Origin: Amphiura filiformis | Taxonomy: Eukaryota; Echinodermata; Ophiuroidea; Amphilepidida; Amphiuridae | NCBI RefSeq assembly: GCF_039555335.1 | Contig: NC_092636.1 | Span: forward strand, 59,833,991 to 59,897,990 | Direction of reading: 5' to 3' | Length of the DNA: 64,000 nucleotides | Part shown: positions 24,201 through 30,456 of the stretch, piece after piece | Numbering within the stretch: position 1 is the stretch's first letter | Layout of the letters: every line of letters begins with the position of its first letter | The notes under the pieces: generated by a model | Database searches by the model: none | What the model saw: the letters and a program-made list of their open reading frames with translations, nothing else | Told to the model about the DNA's origin: nothing | Translations under genes and position numbers: made by a program

Positions 24201-24975
24201 TGATGGCAAAATTGCTATCTTCAAACATCAAACCTCAAAAGATGAACCAATTTCGAAATGGATTCACATCAAAACCTTAACGATCAGCATCGAGCCAGCC
24301 CCATGCCGATGTATCACACCAGCAAAGGACAGAAACGAAATTTGGATCAGTTGTGGAAATAATCTTCGCGTCTTCAATCTGTCCGATGGGTTGTTCGATG
24401 CCATAGTGATCCCCGTGTTGTTAGATGAGCATGATAAGGAAGGTGTTGCTAGTAATGATGTGAGAGGGCTTTGCTATGCAAATGGCAGTGTATGGTGTTA
24501 CGTACAAGATTCTCATGATATTGTACGCTACGATGCAGCTACCCGTGGCTTAGCAAACACTTTCTCATGTGGCAATAGTCAGCAACGTCCTGGGGACTCT
24601 CTGTCAAATGCAGATCTGCCCGTAATAGAGGTAGACGTCAAACGCGCCAAAGTCACCTCTATCTTGACTGTTGAAGACACCATTTGGGTTGGACGAAGCC
24701 AAGGAGATATTCTAGCTGTTTACGTAGGTAATGATAAAGAAGACAAGTTTGGGGAGGTGTTGGCGGTATTTGAAGCCAAAATTACAACCAAAGTACACAC
24801 GACTCAGTTGCTTCAGCTAGGCGGTGATCGCGTATTAGAGTGCCAAAATGTCAAAGACCGGGGTGGACCATTTTGTCACAATCTCATGCTGTGGGAGCAG
24901 TGGGGAAGGAAGGAAATCGAAGTAGCCAATGATCTTACTGTCATCTCACGACTCGATGCTGTCAGACATGACTAA
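3727..24975 (+). CDS. LRRK1-like: LRRK1-like Roco protein kinase gene (20 exons in window, 5' end missing)
   Basis: Multidomain cytoplasmic signalling protein of the Roco family: ankyrin repeats, leucine-rich repeats, Roc GTPase, COR, TKL-type kinase and WD40-like C-terminus. Exons: 3727-3799, 4814-4972, 5453-5640, 7417-7646, 8587-8717, 9041-9207, 9723-10039, 10497-10640, 12758-12989, 13853-13996, 15035-15196, 15404-15661, 15962-16151, 16698-16974, 19090-19302, 19760-19962, 20921-21953, 22437-22760, 23233-23409 and 24142-24975. All junctions are AG/GT and phases agree throughout. Ankyrin repeats before the LRRs and the kinase/WD40 sequence favour LRRK1 over LRRK2. Key motifs are present: P-loop GPS/QTGKT, WDLKG, VGTHID, GKGSFGEVY, DYG, APE. 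The frame is broken once, by one missing base at 21058-21062. The start codon lies outside or was not recognised. Boundaries come from splice consensus and frame, not from transcripts. Confidence 0.88.
3936..4374. mobile_element. Tc1/mariner-type MITE in LRRK1-like intron
   Basis: Terminal inverted repeats begin TACAGCAC at 3936 and end GTGCTGTA at 4374, flanked by TA. A longer inner inverted match includes CCTAATCCTTTAGT (about 3995-4010) against ACTAAAGGATTGGG (about 4303). No coding capacity. Confidence 0.6.
4751..4793. repeat. Partial copy of the ATGGGCT...AGCCCAT MITE
   Basis: Right-end fragment (CCATAGGGAGTGTATGGG ... AATAGCCCATT) of the same family as 6798-6989 and 20152-20328. Confidence 0.55.
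4814..4972 (+). CDS. LRRK1-like: LRRK1-like exon b: ankyrin-type helix region
   Basis: Acceptor TTCCTAG at 4807-4813. Encodes LESRDTVIGCLRKACEGHHRE and on to EPWSNF...NSPLPG, ankyrin-like helices. I chose the weaker donor GTTTGT at 4973 over the stronger GTAAGA at 4948 because only 4972 gives the phase (1) required by the next exon without a stop. The alternative would need an unseen extra exon. Confidence 0.6.
5008..5205. mobile_element. Foldback element (about 200 bp)
   Basis: Ends ATTCGAGGGTT and AACCCTCGAAT are inverted repeats; arms extend about 70 bp with mismatches, including ACAAAATGAGCATAAA against TTTATGCTCATTTTGT. Lies in the intron between exons b and c. Confidence 0.6.
5453..5640 (+). 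CDS. LRRK1-like: LRRK1-like exon c: acidic linker before the LRRs
   Basis: Acceptor TTTAAG at 5447-5452. Encodes YALRVPKHCIQQLSDA, EAWVDSDEEEVDEE and ...AQCQKW. The donor is either GTAAGT at 5641 (strong) or GTAATT at 5584; both leave phase 0, so either is compatible with the next exon. The stronger site lies inside the left arm of a foldback (5619-5774), so the 3' end of this exon may be repeat-derived. Confidence 0.6.
5619..5774. repeat. Inverted repeat overlapping the 3' end of exon c
   Basis: GACTGCTCAGTGCCAGAAGT at 5619 is matched by its inverse ending at 5774 (ACTTCTGGCACTGAGCAGTC). The match continues inward about 45 bp, past the exon c donor GTAAGT at 5641. Confidence 0.65.
5820..6685. 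mobile_element. Non-autonomous Tc1/mariner-type transposon
   Basis: TA target duplications at 5818-5819 and 6686-6687. Terminal inverted repeats of about 95 bp begin CAGCCTGTCTCAAAA; the inner match includes AATTAGAAAATA and GACATGATGCTTACAT. The interior contains two imperfect direct repeats around 6186-6235 and 6292-6345. No transposase frame. Confidence 0.7.
6798..6989. mobile_element. MITE, ATGGGCT...AGCCCA family
   Basis: About 75-bp terminal inverted repeats: ATGGGCTTTCCAGTTGAAAT with GGAAGACATGACCTTAATCT on the left, and their inverse on the right. Same family as 20152-20328 and the fragment at 4751-4793. Confidence 0.65.
7126..7254 (+). repeat. Tandem 65-bp duplication, each copy with a CRE-like palindrome
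   Basis: Two copies (7126-7190, 7191-7254) of a unit starting CGGTGACGTCATAGCCTTCG. TGACGTCA, the full cAMP-response-element palindrome, occurs at 7129-7136 and 7194-7201. Intronic; regulatory function is not shown. Confidence 0.7.
7417..7646 (+). CDS. LRRK1-like: LRRK1-like exon d: start of leucine-rich repeats
   Basis: Acceptor TTTCCAG ending 7416, donor GTAAGC at 7647. Encodes AHWNSKNLP followed by LRRs with HIDLSQNAFKTIPEML and LEYLDLSDNLITELP. The W-x-x-K-x-LP segment is a usual entry to the LRR block in LRRK proteins. Confidence 0.85.
7880..8115 (+). repeat. Purine-rich GA tract
   Basis: Low-complexity G/A-rich strand (GGGAGAGAG-like) in the intron after exon d. Open frames on either strand here are compositional. 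Confidence 0.7.
8587..8717 (+). CDS. LRRK1-like: LRRK1-like exon e: LRR
   Basis: Acceptor TTTTGCAG ending 8586, donor GTATGA at 8718. Encodes LIYLKVTSNKLTYISNDVF and LQMLSLARNKITFI, two LRR units. Entry phase 2, exit phase 1. Confidence 0.85.
9041..9207 (+). CDS. LRRK1-like: LRRK1-like exon f: LRR
   Basis: Acceptor TTGGTTAG ending 9040, donor GTTTGT at 9208. Encodes LQELNLSFNELTCLPERL and LKRLEVSNNHLEEM. A CAA/CAT microsatellite starts just after the donor, so reading through would give an artificial Gln/His tract. Confidence 0.85.
9219..9310 (+). repeat. CAA then CAT/CAC microsatellite
   Basis: A CAA run (about 9219-9265) followed by degenerate CAT/CAC triplets to about 9310, starting about 12 bases past the exon f donor. 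Confidence 0.8.
9723..10039 (+). CDS. LRRK1-like: LRRK1-like exon g: LRR
   Basis: Acceptor TATGCACAG ending 9722. Encodes EILDLSHNAISEIPDV, LRILNLSSNNLRRIP, LENLDLSNTGIRRLP and LAKLDLSANHLVV. The donor GTAAGG at 10040 gives phase 2, required by the next exon. An internal GTAAGG at 9969 would put the next exon out of frame. Confidence 0.83.
10497..10640 (+). CDS. LRRK1-like: LRRK1-like exon h: LRR
   Basis: Acceptor ATTTCTTAG ending 10496, donor GTAAGT at 10641. Encodes EYIEPVELSFPDYFDKKLKA, then LNLSYNDLHDVPDSV and LQYLDIQG. Confidence 0.85.
10740..11030. repeat. Palindrome-rich repeat with ACTTGCAAGT/TTACATGTAA motifs
   Basis: Many short self-complementary words (ACTTGCAAGT, CTTACATGTAAG-like) within about 290 bp. 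Probably a decayed element; family unknown. Confidence 0.4.
11228..11479. repeat. Near-perfect hairpin element
   Basis: Left arm from TTTTTTCGCAAATCACTTCA and right arm ending with its inverse. Arms of about 85-90 bp match essentially without mismatch by eye, with a spacer of roughly 70 bp. The lack of divergence suggests recent origin. Confidence 0.75.
11551..11732. mobile_element. hAT-like MITE
   Basis: Ends CAGTGGAGGCGCCAGG and CCTGGCGCCGCCACTG are inverted repeats. Flanking 8-mers GTTATGCT (11543-11550) and GTTATGTT (11733-11740) match at 7 of 8, fitting the 8-bp duplication of hAT elements. The interior is G-rich, with no coding frame. Confidence 0.65.
12758..12989 (+). CDS. LRRK1-like: LRRK1-like exon i: last LRR and start of Roc GTPase
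   Basis: Acceptor TTCTCGTAG ending 12757, donor GTAATA at 12990. Encodes CLPDQMAALRDLVNL, a linker, then CREMKIIMVGPS, the first strand of Roc and the first half of the P-loop. The nucleotide-binding motif is completed only after splicing to the next exon. A partial copy of this exon's 3' end lies in the following intron (13063-13145). Confidence 0.85.
13005..13455 (+). repeat. GT-rich degenerate minisatellite in Roc intron
   Basis: Imperfect repeats of GTTGATGTTGGTGTGG-like units fill the intron between the two P-loop exons. Long minus-strand Thr/Pro/Ser frames here are compositional. Confidence 0.65.
13063..13145 (+). pseudogene. Partial duplicate of the 3' end of exon i with its donor
   Basis: This stretch would encode LRYEKCRELKAISVGPS followed by GTAATA-type donor sequence, paralleling LQYEVCREMKIIMVGPS of exon i about 127 bp upstream. 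No acceptor AG precedes it, so it is unlikely to be a usable alternative exon. Confidence 0.65.
13625..13832. repeat. AACGTT-rich dispersed repeat, copy 1
   Basis: Contains repeated AAAACGTTTT-like palindromes and ends TTTGTGTTTGCTGGG. Related to 19405-19651. Confidence 0.5.
13853..13996 (+). CDS. LRRK1-like: LRRK1-like exon j: Roc P-loop second half
   Basis: Acceptor TCTTTTGCAG ending 13852, donor GTAAGT at 13997. Starts QTGKTELLCSLTG; joined to the previous exon this reads GPSQTGKT, a Walker A motif (GxxxxGKT). Phase 0 on both sides. Confidence 0.87.
14262..14440 (+). mobile_element. Tc1/mariner transposase N-terminal remnant
   Basis: Translates as MIAIGLSQATTSVKEVARTM, NVSQNAIRKLR, two stops, then RGGRPKDT. 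This is a helix-turn-helix followed by a GRPR-type motif, as at the N-terminus of Tc1-like transposases. Catalytic domain absent. Confidence 0.5.
15035..15196 (+). CDS. LRRK1-like: LRRK1-like exon k: Roc G3 region
   Basis: Acceptor AACTCAGCAG ending 15034, donor GTAATC at 15197. Encodes IQFTIWDLKGSDEYLVIHQ and IYLLVWDMT. WDLKG is the DxxG (G3) motif, followed by the YLLVWD strand typical of Roc domains. Confidence 0.87.
15404..15661 (+). CDS. LRRK1-like: LRRK1-like exon l: Roc G4 region
   Basis: Acceptor TTTCATTCAG ending 15403, donor GTAAAT at 15662. Encodes APLSPIIAVGTHIDRY; THxD is the Roc form of the G4 guanine-specificity motif. The rest completes Roc and leads into COR. Confidence 0.87.
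15962..16151 (+). CDS. LRRK1-like: LRRK1-like exon m: start of COR domain
   Basis: Acceptor TTGTTTAG ending 15961, donor GTAAAT at 16152. Encodes VPRSFIHLKEQL, a short insert with two similar QxHAQ motifs, and FLTEAELAAIIERM. Confidence 0.83.
16281..16390. repeat. Short foldback element
   Basis: Arms containing GTTACGGAATACCCTCCGCG and its near-inverse (CGCGGAGAGTATTCCGTAAC), about 35 bp each, separated by about 40 bp. Confidence 0.6.
16698..16974 (+). CDS. LRRK1-like: LRRK1-like exon n: COR-A
   Basis: Acceptor TATTTTTAG ending 16697, donor GTAAGA at 16975. Encodes VEYLQDCGTLIHIQD, then LYFLDPVWLSNTLVKVV, the hallmark COR segment, and LLARFEITL. Confidence 0.87.
17295..18815. repeat. Cluster of nested foldback elements
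   Basis: Hairpin units with ends GTTAATAACT...GCATCGG and stems AATCTAAACATTTTGCC occur at about 17307-17480 and 17905-18080, with a shorter relative at 18725-18810. Between them a larger palindrome has arms about 18160-18400 and 18425-18700 (for example GCGCGCAATCCAAATACGGC against GCCGCATTTGGATTGCGCGC). Another inverted pair is 17826-17906 with 18376-18450. No coding sequence. Confidence 0.7.
19090..19302 (+). CDS. LRRK1-like: LRRK1-like exon o: COR
   Basis: Acceptor TTTTACTAG ending 19089, donor GTAAAA at 19303. Encodes YIIPSALPYGRPW and MAYTPPGFWSRLVARLL; the PPGFWSRL segment is conserved in COR-B of LRRK proteins. Confidence 0.87.
19405..19651. repeat. AACGTT-rich dispersed repeat, copy 2
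   Basis: Same composition and same end (GGGTTTGCTGG) as 13625-13832, in the next large COR intron. Confidence 0.5.
19760..19962 (+). CDS. LRRK1-like: LRRK1-like exon p: COR-B
   Basis: Acceptor CGTTATCAG ending 19759, donor GTAAAT at 19963. Ends in IEKLLKEWYPG. Splicing to 20921 gives WYPGLTKNRLDG...IPCPVC, in frame. The open frame continues past the donor, but that sequence is a small foldback element (19987-20105) and is taken as intron. Confidence 0.82.
19987..20105. mobile_element. Tc1/mariner-type palindromic MITE
   Basis: TA at 19985-19986 and 20106-20107. Ends CAGGCTGTATC and GATACAGCCTG with inner TGGTATCC/GGTACCA. Starts about 25 bp after the exon p donor, so it extends that exon's frame artificially. 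Confidence 0.65.
20152..20328. mobile_element. MITE, ATGGGCT...AGCCCAT family
   Basis: Ends ATGGGCTC and TAGCCCAT; the right arm reads CCATAGGGAGTTTATGGATT then TCAACTGGAATAGCCCAT. Matches 6798-6989; the left arm is more decayed. Confidence 0.55.
20455..20885 (+). mobile_element. CR1/L2-like LINE 3' fragment
   Basis: Degenerate RT C-terminal translation (LLQTKSARLIFRQHKR, then in shifted frames NSRLSFKHT) followed by a tail with AAGGCGCTTTATAAATCTCA, the GCGCTTTATAAAT type 3' end of CR1/L2-like elements. Confidence 0.5.
20921..21953 (+). CDS. LRRK1-like: LRRK1-like exon q: end of COR and kinase N-lobe to activation loop (frameshifted)
   Basis: Acceptor ATATTTGCAG ending 20920, donor GTATTG at 21954. 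First frame: YIPCPVCVQNF...KDTTFL; second frame from about 21063: TLEELIRATCIEG, CPKHP, APDLFLTDL, GKGSFGEVY (Gly loop), IAVK (Lys), a Ser/Pro/Gln-rich insert of about 50 residues, YEVRMMAKLNHPC, HADIKTNN (catalytic loop), LADYG (DFG variant) and CAPE. The two frames are joined across a run of five T (21058-21062); one more T would restore the frame. Catalytic Asp, Asn and Lys are kept; the HRD Arg is Ala, so this is a non-RD kinase. Confidence 0.85.
22026..22302. mobile_element. piggyBac-type MITE (TTAAGG family), copy 1
   Basis: TTAA at both ends (22026-22029, 22299-22302). The inverted repeats include GACCTGAGAGCACATCAGAC with its near-inverse, and GATATCAAATAATTTTGAT. Lies in the intron that splits the kinase domain. 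Confidence 0.65.
22437..22760 (+). CDS. LRRK1-like: LRRK1-like exon r: kinase C-lobe
   Basis: Acceptor AACTCCCCAG ending 22436, donor GTATAG at 22761. Encodes IDWFSYAIFLYHLISGTIPF, then LMEECWRENPDDRPS. Asp of the helix F D-x-F-S segment and the RPS Arg of subdomain XI are present. The frame ends DQ at the donor, in phase 0. Confidence 0.87.
23233..23409 (+). CDS. LRRK1-like: LRRK1-like exon s: post-kinase, start of WD40-like domain
   Basis: Acceptor TTTTTGAATAG ending 23232, donor GTATGT at 23410. Encodes KYFVYIWNHDGQVIERDVAT and LCACAFDRTHVVGTS, beta-strand pattern of a first WD40-like blade. Phase 0 on both sides. Confidence 0.78.
24142..24975 (+). CDS. LRRK1-like: LRRK1-like exon t: terminal WD40-like exon
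   Basis: Acceptor TCTATGTACAG ending 24141; stop TAA at 24973-24975. Encodes GNLFVGMDDGKIAIF, EIWISCGNNLRVFNL, SVWCYVQDSHDIVRYDAAT, TIWVGRSQGDILAVYV and LMLWEQWGRKEIEVAND, a propeller-type repeat pattern. The final W-x-x-WG-x-x-E-I motif resembles the LRRK1 C-terminus. The last 277 residues are in one exon. Confidence 0.87.
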   Translation: MPQQQRLPGHKYGNLFVGMDDGKIAIFKHQTSKDEPISKWIHIKTLTISIEPAPCRCITPAKDRNEIWISCGNNLRVFNLSDGLFDAIVIPVLLDEHDKEGVASNDVRGLCYANGSVWCYVQDSHDIVRYDAATRGLANTFSCGNSQQRPGDSLSNADLPVIEVDVKRAKVTSILTVEDTIWVGRSQGDILAVYVGNDKEDKFGEVLAVFEAKITTKVHTTQLLQLGGDRVLECQNVKDRGGPFCHNLMLWEQWGRKEIEVANDLTVISRLDAVRHD

Positions 24976-25310
24976 TAACTGGTGATGGACACAATAACCT
25001 TTATAAGCACTTTATAAGTACAAATTCATGTTATCACGTGCGTATGGATATCTGTAAACCGTACGATAGAACTTCGGTTAATAGCAAAACAAATGAATGT
25101 AAAAGTCATGTACTATTGAGTATATCCACCCATGGGCGAAAAAGATCATGATGCAGTCATGTCTACAGTAGAATTCATCTCGACCTTTGCAGGACTTAAA
25201 CCCCATTAAAAGCTATTAAACCAAGATAACACTCATTGAAGCAGCTCAACTGATTAAATCAGATCTTCTCTGGTTGTGCACAAGTGTCTGTTTTCAATGT
25301 GCGACATCGC

Positions 25311-25316
25311 AATAAA
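25311..25316 (+). terminator. Candidate polyadenylation signal of the LRRK1-like gene
   Basis: AATAAA 336 bases after the stop codon, the first canonical hexamer found downstream. Not confirmed by transcript data. Confidence 0.45.
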
Positions 25317-26390
25317 GCTGGTATTATAGCTTCAGTTGGGTAACCGATTATAAAGGAAACGAAAGGAAACAATGGTATGTGTACCATTGTTCACGAAATG
25401 AGACAAAGACCTGCTTTTTGTTAACCAGCATTCTTCAAAATGAGCAACATAATGATTGTTGACTTAACACGGTTTGGAAATAATTTCTTCATATTTTTGG
25501 TGTTATCTGTCGTTTACATATCCTTCCTAAAACACAAAAGTGCGACCCTCTCCAAACATCTAAATTAGCTAAAAATTTAGGACATGTTACAAAACTTTAT
25601 TTTCTAGAACCTATTTAGAATAATTTAAATGTAGCTTTTACCGTTTTTTGTGGCATCCTTCAGAAGTGAGCGGTCCGATACCAATATTTTCGGTCAAATC
25701 TCCATTCAATTAACACGGGGAGTTGGCTAGCTATGCCTTGCCCTCACTCATATTTTACAAAAGTGCGACCATTTCTGAACATCTAACCTAGCTGTAATTT
25801 TAGGTCATGTTAGAGAAATATATTTGCTAGAAGTTTTGGAGAATAAATAAAATATTGGCTGGTTATTTTTCACACAGTGATGCTAACTAGGCAAGTCCAT
25901 TCTCCCAACATACATCATTTGTAGAGGTCACGCGTCAATGGTGAGAGCACTGTGTATTGTGTATAGGAAAACGGACAGTAACTGCAGTATGTAACAGACC
26001 ATTTCCAAACAGTCAAAGTCTCAGCATCATCCGATACTGAGTTCCGATTGTTCCATGAAATGCGACAGGCGAAACAGCTACGCATGTACCTCGTACTTTT
26101 ACGGTCTTTCGCGTAAACGCGAAGACATGCAAAGCTCTTTGGCGTATGCGCGAATGCACGCAACGCTGGCGTGATTGTTAGACAAGGCACGATTCGGCCC
26201 TTATGAATATGCGAGAATTTACAGCATACAAAACACGGACACTTTGACTGGGTGTGAATGGTCTTTAGTAGTCTGTGTTTCCACCGCTTTTGCACAGCTG
26301 GCTATAAATCTTTGTACTACGTCATTAGACATGTTCGATCCACAGAGTTAGCTCTTGAACCTTTCAAGCGTTAGATTAGCCACATTCTGA
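25317..26390. other. Intergenic, no gene recognised
   Basis: Contains an imperfect direct repeat, about 25528-25650 and 25752-25880 (both with ACAAAAGTGCGACC and ACATCTAA...TTAG), about 220 bp apart. No convincing coding frame or RNA. Confidence 0.5.
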
Positions 26391-26399
26391 TCTCAAAAC

Positions 26400-26745
26400 T
26401 GAGGACATTGTAAGAGTGGATTAAAAGGGCATTTTGCGATCCACAGCCTCATCACCCCACTTTTCTCATAAAAGTTGAGATTTTCATACCACTGGAAACC
26501 TCTAGTTACATAATATATATGTACCAACAATTTCTTGCAGATTAATTCGTTTAGCGAAAATATCGTCAAATTTGAATTTCGATCAGAACGAAATTGCAAC
26601 AGTGGCCTCTATGGAGCAGTGTAATACACATAATCATGCATAACTCGGAAATGCAAACTCGGAATAAACTGAAATTTTGGAAATAAGCCTTTTTCGTGGA
26701 TATCTACTGAAAAATGTCATAAAAAGAGAAATGCTAGGATCACGA
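26400..26745 (-). repeat. Dispersed repeat, inverted relative of 59845-60110
   Basis: Shares GATCCACAGCCTCATC, AGATTAATTCGTTT and CACGAAAAAGGC-type blocks in inverse orientation with the interior of the element at 59572-60305. Confidence 0.6.
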
Positions 26746-27477
26746 AATCCTTCTTTAATGAGAGATAAAACTTTTGAATTATTGATTGGTGCCGGTCTCT
26801 AAATCCAAATTCGGTATAAACCAAAATTAACCGATATTTTGAGTATAATTATTTCTGTCTAAATTCTGGCATCAAATCCGTCAGGATTGTGGTATTCTTA
26901 TACTTATACTATCAGCTTCTATATTAATCGTACGTGTTTTTGATGTACCTTTAACGACTCCTGTAGTATTCGCTGGTGACAAAACTTCCAAATCCAAGTT
27001 TCCACGCACTCTTAAATCCTGTAGACATTGAAAATGTTTGATGAAAGACTCTGATACAAAAGAGCATGATGGAAAGTACTCCTATAATTTGTCGGCAATC
27101 AAAAAAAAATTAATAACAATTTTTATCTAGTTTTGAAAAATTAATAATTTTTTTTTACGCCAGATTTTTTTGTTACGTAGTCCTAAAGAATTTGGGCCAA
27201 CTGTTTTTTTGGATTTTCTCCACAAATTAGCATTTTTTTAGCATATGTACAGTGTATACTTTTATATACTTAAGACCAACTATTTAGAAGTTACGAGGCC
27301 CAAATGTTTCCATAATTACACTTTAGACAATATTTAGAAATATTTTCAATGTTGTTGCTCTTCGTCACCTTTTTTTCGGATGACATTGTTTACACAGTAT
27401 ACATGGTATACAAAAAAGTCATTATCCTACTCACACCCCACGTTGATCACATGCCGGTCATTTAATGACAATACTTT

Positions 27478-27680
27478 CTTCAGGTTCACGTTTTTGGAAC
27501 ACCCTCATTGCCATCAGAGAAGTAAAGCACCTTCTTTGAAAACTCTTTAAAACCTCACCTTTTCACATGCAAGTTTTCTATTAACTTTTTGTTTGGTCTA
27601 TTCAATTCATGCCTTGTGCACTAGTTTGTAATGCGCTTTGAGCTGTGAATAAGCGCGGTATATAAATGTAATGTATATAT
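27478..27680 (+). mobile_element. LINE 3' end fragment
   Basis: Short RT C-terminal-like stretch then GCGCTTTGAGCTGTGAATAA and GCGGTATATAAATG, the 3' signature of CR1/Rex-like elements. Confidence 0.45.
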
Positions 27681-27799
27681 GTATTAGTTTATAATGAAAA
27701 ACAAATACCTCATGAATTTAAAAGTCTTAGGTCTTGCATAAAAGTGAGGACGGAGGATTGAATATTTATGAGATTCCGATAGGGACATTAGGAAGTGAA

Positions 27800-28387
27800 T
27801 GTGCTGATGTCATCCCACATTTGCCACCAATGCACGTGTATCAATACATCTCGTTAATACCCTAGATCGTTGATGTGACAATCGCAGTCGAGCAATGTTC
27901 GGTTGGCAACCATTAGATAGAATAGAATCGCATAAATCAAACCAGGGAACCAACTCGACGTGAGGTTGCTAGTACTCAATTTATCAAGCTATTCGTCACT
28001 GACATTTGTCAGGTTTAGGAAACATGTGCATGTTTTACCACAATGTTTTTGCGGCTAGTGTACAAAGCAAAACGTCTGAACGGACTATAATTGATCATTT
28101 CAAGATTGTTCGCGACAGAAGCTCGTCTAATAATCTTATTTTTATATTTAATCACAAGCAGTATTAGTGGACTTGAACATGTTGAATGCAAGGACAGTCA
28201 CATTTCTGCTACCTAATTCGCCACATTTCTGCTACCTAATTCGTCGTCAATCGAAGAATTACTTGTTACGTGTAAATTTACCGTGACCATGTTGTCATAG
28301 TTTCATGTATCATTAATTAGAACACTGTACCAAACTGTCTATTGCATTTTCTGAAATGTGTACGGAGACTTCTCAAAACTTCAGCTC
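27800..28387 (+). promoter_or_regulatory. Conserved 5' flank of receptor gene 1
   Basis: Shares ordered blocks with 47990-48578, upstream of the third receptor gene: CAATACATCTCGTTAAT, TTGGCAACCATTA, GTTGCTAGTACTCAATTTAT and CATGTTTTACCACAAT-like segments. It was duplicated with the gene and presumably holds the promoter and 5' untranslated region. No TATA box assigned. Confidence 0.5.
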
Positions 28388-29485
28388 ATGATGAATTTGA
28401 CATCATCAAATCCAAGATCAATAGAAGTGTCAACTGACGTGGGAAGTTTGTACATAGATTCAGAGCTAACACCTTCCTCTACTACCAACCCGTTGTTCAT
28501 CGGGTATCTTCTAGTAACCATTTCTGCGTCATTTCTGGGCACCGTTGGAAACCTCCTAGTGTTGGGTGCACTTTTTGTACACAAAAGACTCCGCGTTCTC
28601 AGCAACGTCTTCGTTGGTAATTTAGCAATTGCTGATCTGTGCGTCTCAGCCATTATTAATCCGTTTTCAGTCGTTGGGGTACTTAATGGCGACTTCCTCA
28701 TAAGGTATCCGATGATTTGTGGCACCATTGGTGCTCTTTGTATCATCAGCTGTACCTGCTCTATGTGGAACATTGCGGCCATATCTTTAAACAGGTACAT
28801 AGCGATTTGTCACCGTTTAACCTACCACAAGATCTACAACCGCAAAACAATACCATTCATAGTGGCTTCACTATGGGGTCTGTGCTTCATACTGGATCTC
28901 CCAAATGTTCTTGGATGGGGAAGACATGTTTTTGACACAAAAGCGTTGTACTGTGCTTACGATTACACGACAAATTATGGATACACTTTGTATTTAATAA
29001 CATTCGGATTTTCAATACCTATGTTTATTGGTAGCTACTGCTACGTGCGAATTTTCTTTTTTTTTAAGAGAAGCAAAGAGCGCTTGAAGAATTTATCAAA
29101 ATCAGATCGCCACCACAGCCGGATCAAAACAACAGATATGCGCTTGTTGAAGTCCATAGGAACTATATGGGCGTTGTTCATGTTGATGTGGAGTCCGTAT
29201 ACTACGATAGTTATCTTTGACTTTAAAGGTACTTGGCCACAATGGTTCTTTATTCTTTCCATTGCCTTGGCTCACACTAATAGTTGCATTAACAGCGTTT
29301 TGTACGCGGCAACTAATCGCAATTTTAGAGAGGGTTATGTTATTTTATTGAAACGTGCTTTATGTTACCGGAGAGGCCGCTTGCATTCCGAGGTGAATAT
29401 CATGCTAAATAAACGCCTAAAAGGGGCTAGTTCTTCACGGGCAAGCGATGTACGCGCGGATCGTTTAGGGTGTCAAAGCCGTTAA
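28388..29485 (+). CDS. Class A G protein-coupled receptor 1 (melatonin/moody-like), intronless
   Basis: Seven-transmembrane receptor of 365 residues expected at the plasma membrane. The start is the first of two ATGs; the third receptor starts at the same place. An N-glycosylation site NLT sits near the N-terminus. TM1 GN (residues 54-55), TM2 LAIAD (Asp83), TM3 Cys111, NRY (135-137) instead of DRY, loop-2 Cys189, TM6 MWSP (267-270) and TM7 NSVLY (302-306) instead of NPxxY are visible. NRY with an altered NPxxY is seen in melatonin receptors and moody/Tre1-like receptors; ligand unknown. There is no retinal lysine in TM7. The C-terminus differs from the tandem copy by a one-base indel near 29470, so the last few residues are uncertain. 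A 3.94-kb tandem duplication begins at 28748 within this gene. Confidence 0.9.
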   Translation: MMNLTSSNPRSIEVSTDVGSLYIDSELTPSSTTNPLFIGYLLVTISASFLGTVGNLLVLGALFVHKRLRVLSNVFVGNLAIADLCVSAIINPFSVVGVLNGDFLIRYPMICGTIGALCIISCTCSMWNIAAISLNRYIAICHRLTYHKIYNRKTIPFIVASLWGLCFILDLPNVLGWGRHVFDTKALYCAYDYTTNYGYTLYLITFGFSIPMFIGSYCYVRIFFFFKRSKERLKNLSKSDRHHSRIKTTDMRLLKSIGTIWALFMLMWSPYTTIVIFDFKGTWPQWFFILSIALAHTNSCINSVLYAATNRNFREGYVILLKRALCYRRGRLHSEVNIMLNKRLKGASSSRASDVRADRLGCQSR

Positions 29486-29749
29486 ACAATCTAAAAAATG
29501 GTCTTTGACAGGCGAATACGTTAATTATACATTTACATGAAACGTCAGAATAATGGTCGGTTGTGCAGTGTTGGGTAGTAAAACATGACCAAAATAACCC
29601 TTATCCTCCTCAACTTACTGTTACGGATGTTTGAATCCCGTACCAGAAATATCTTTTGGACAGATTGGAAAGGAGTCAAAAGAAGATATCAATATCAAAA
29701 GTGTTGATGTCTAGCAAGATGTCTTCATCTGACTTGACCTATGAGTCAA

Positions 29750-30456
29750 GATTGACTGAATTTGAGTTGAGTCAATGAGTTGTTTAAGTTAATATTTTGT
29801 TTCAAACTTATTAACCTCCTTCCGTTCTTGAGTACTCTCTTCCATCTGTAGTAAACAAGGATAGGTATCTTCATTGGACCTCTCCCGCAAATGTATTTCT
29901 GAATTCTGTCTTCGCACATATTCTTTCCTCTATTGTGGAACAAACTCTCTATATCTGTCTTCTCTGCAAATGCTCTTTCTTTTTCTAAGAATCTTTGTAA
30001 AGAACATTTGAAAAAAAGTTTTATTACTTTTATTATGCATGTGTCAGCTAAACAATTATTTTGATGTTCATCATGTAGGTCTAGATGTATATTTGATTGG
30101 TACGTGTGGTTTTGGGTGCAGGGTGTGTGTGACGGGTTGTCTGTGTGAATATCTGTAACATGATTAGCATAATTTTCTACATACAATTATTTGTTGAACA
30201 TGTTGTCTATAATTCATTGTACTCGATGATAAGTAGATTTTGTTGAATATGATTTTCTCTCTTTAAAAAATTGTATGTTGGAATTTTGACTGTGTTCAGA
30301 GGAGGCTAGTGCAGCTTGTACTTGCATTATTTTTTGCACGCTTTGAGCTTTTGCTTTTCCTGTTGGTTTCATTTGATTTTGTTGAGTATCCCCTGTATCT
30401 ATTTAATTTTGTATTTATTTTTTGTATTCTCTTTTATATATGAAATATGTTATGTA
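29750..30456. other. 3' flank of receptor 1, no gene recognised
   Basis: AT-rich; minus-strand frames here recur unchanged in copy 2 only because the duplication is recent. No RNA or domain recognised. Confidence 0.5.
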
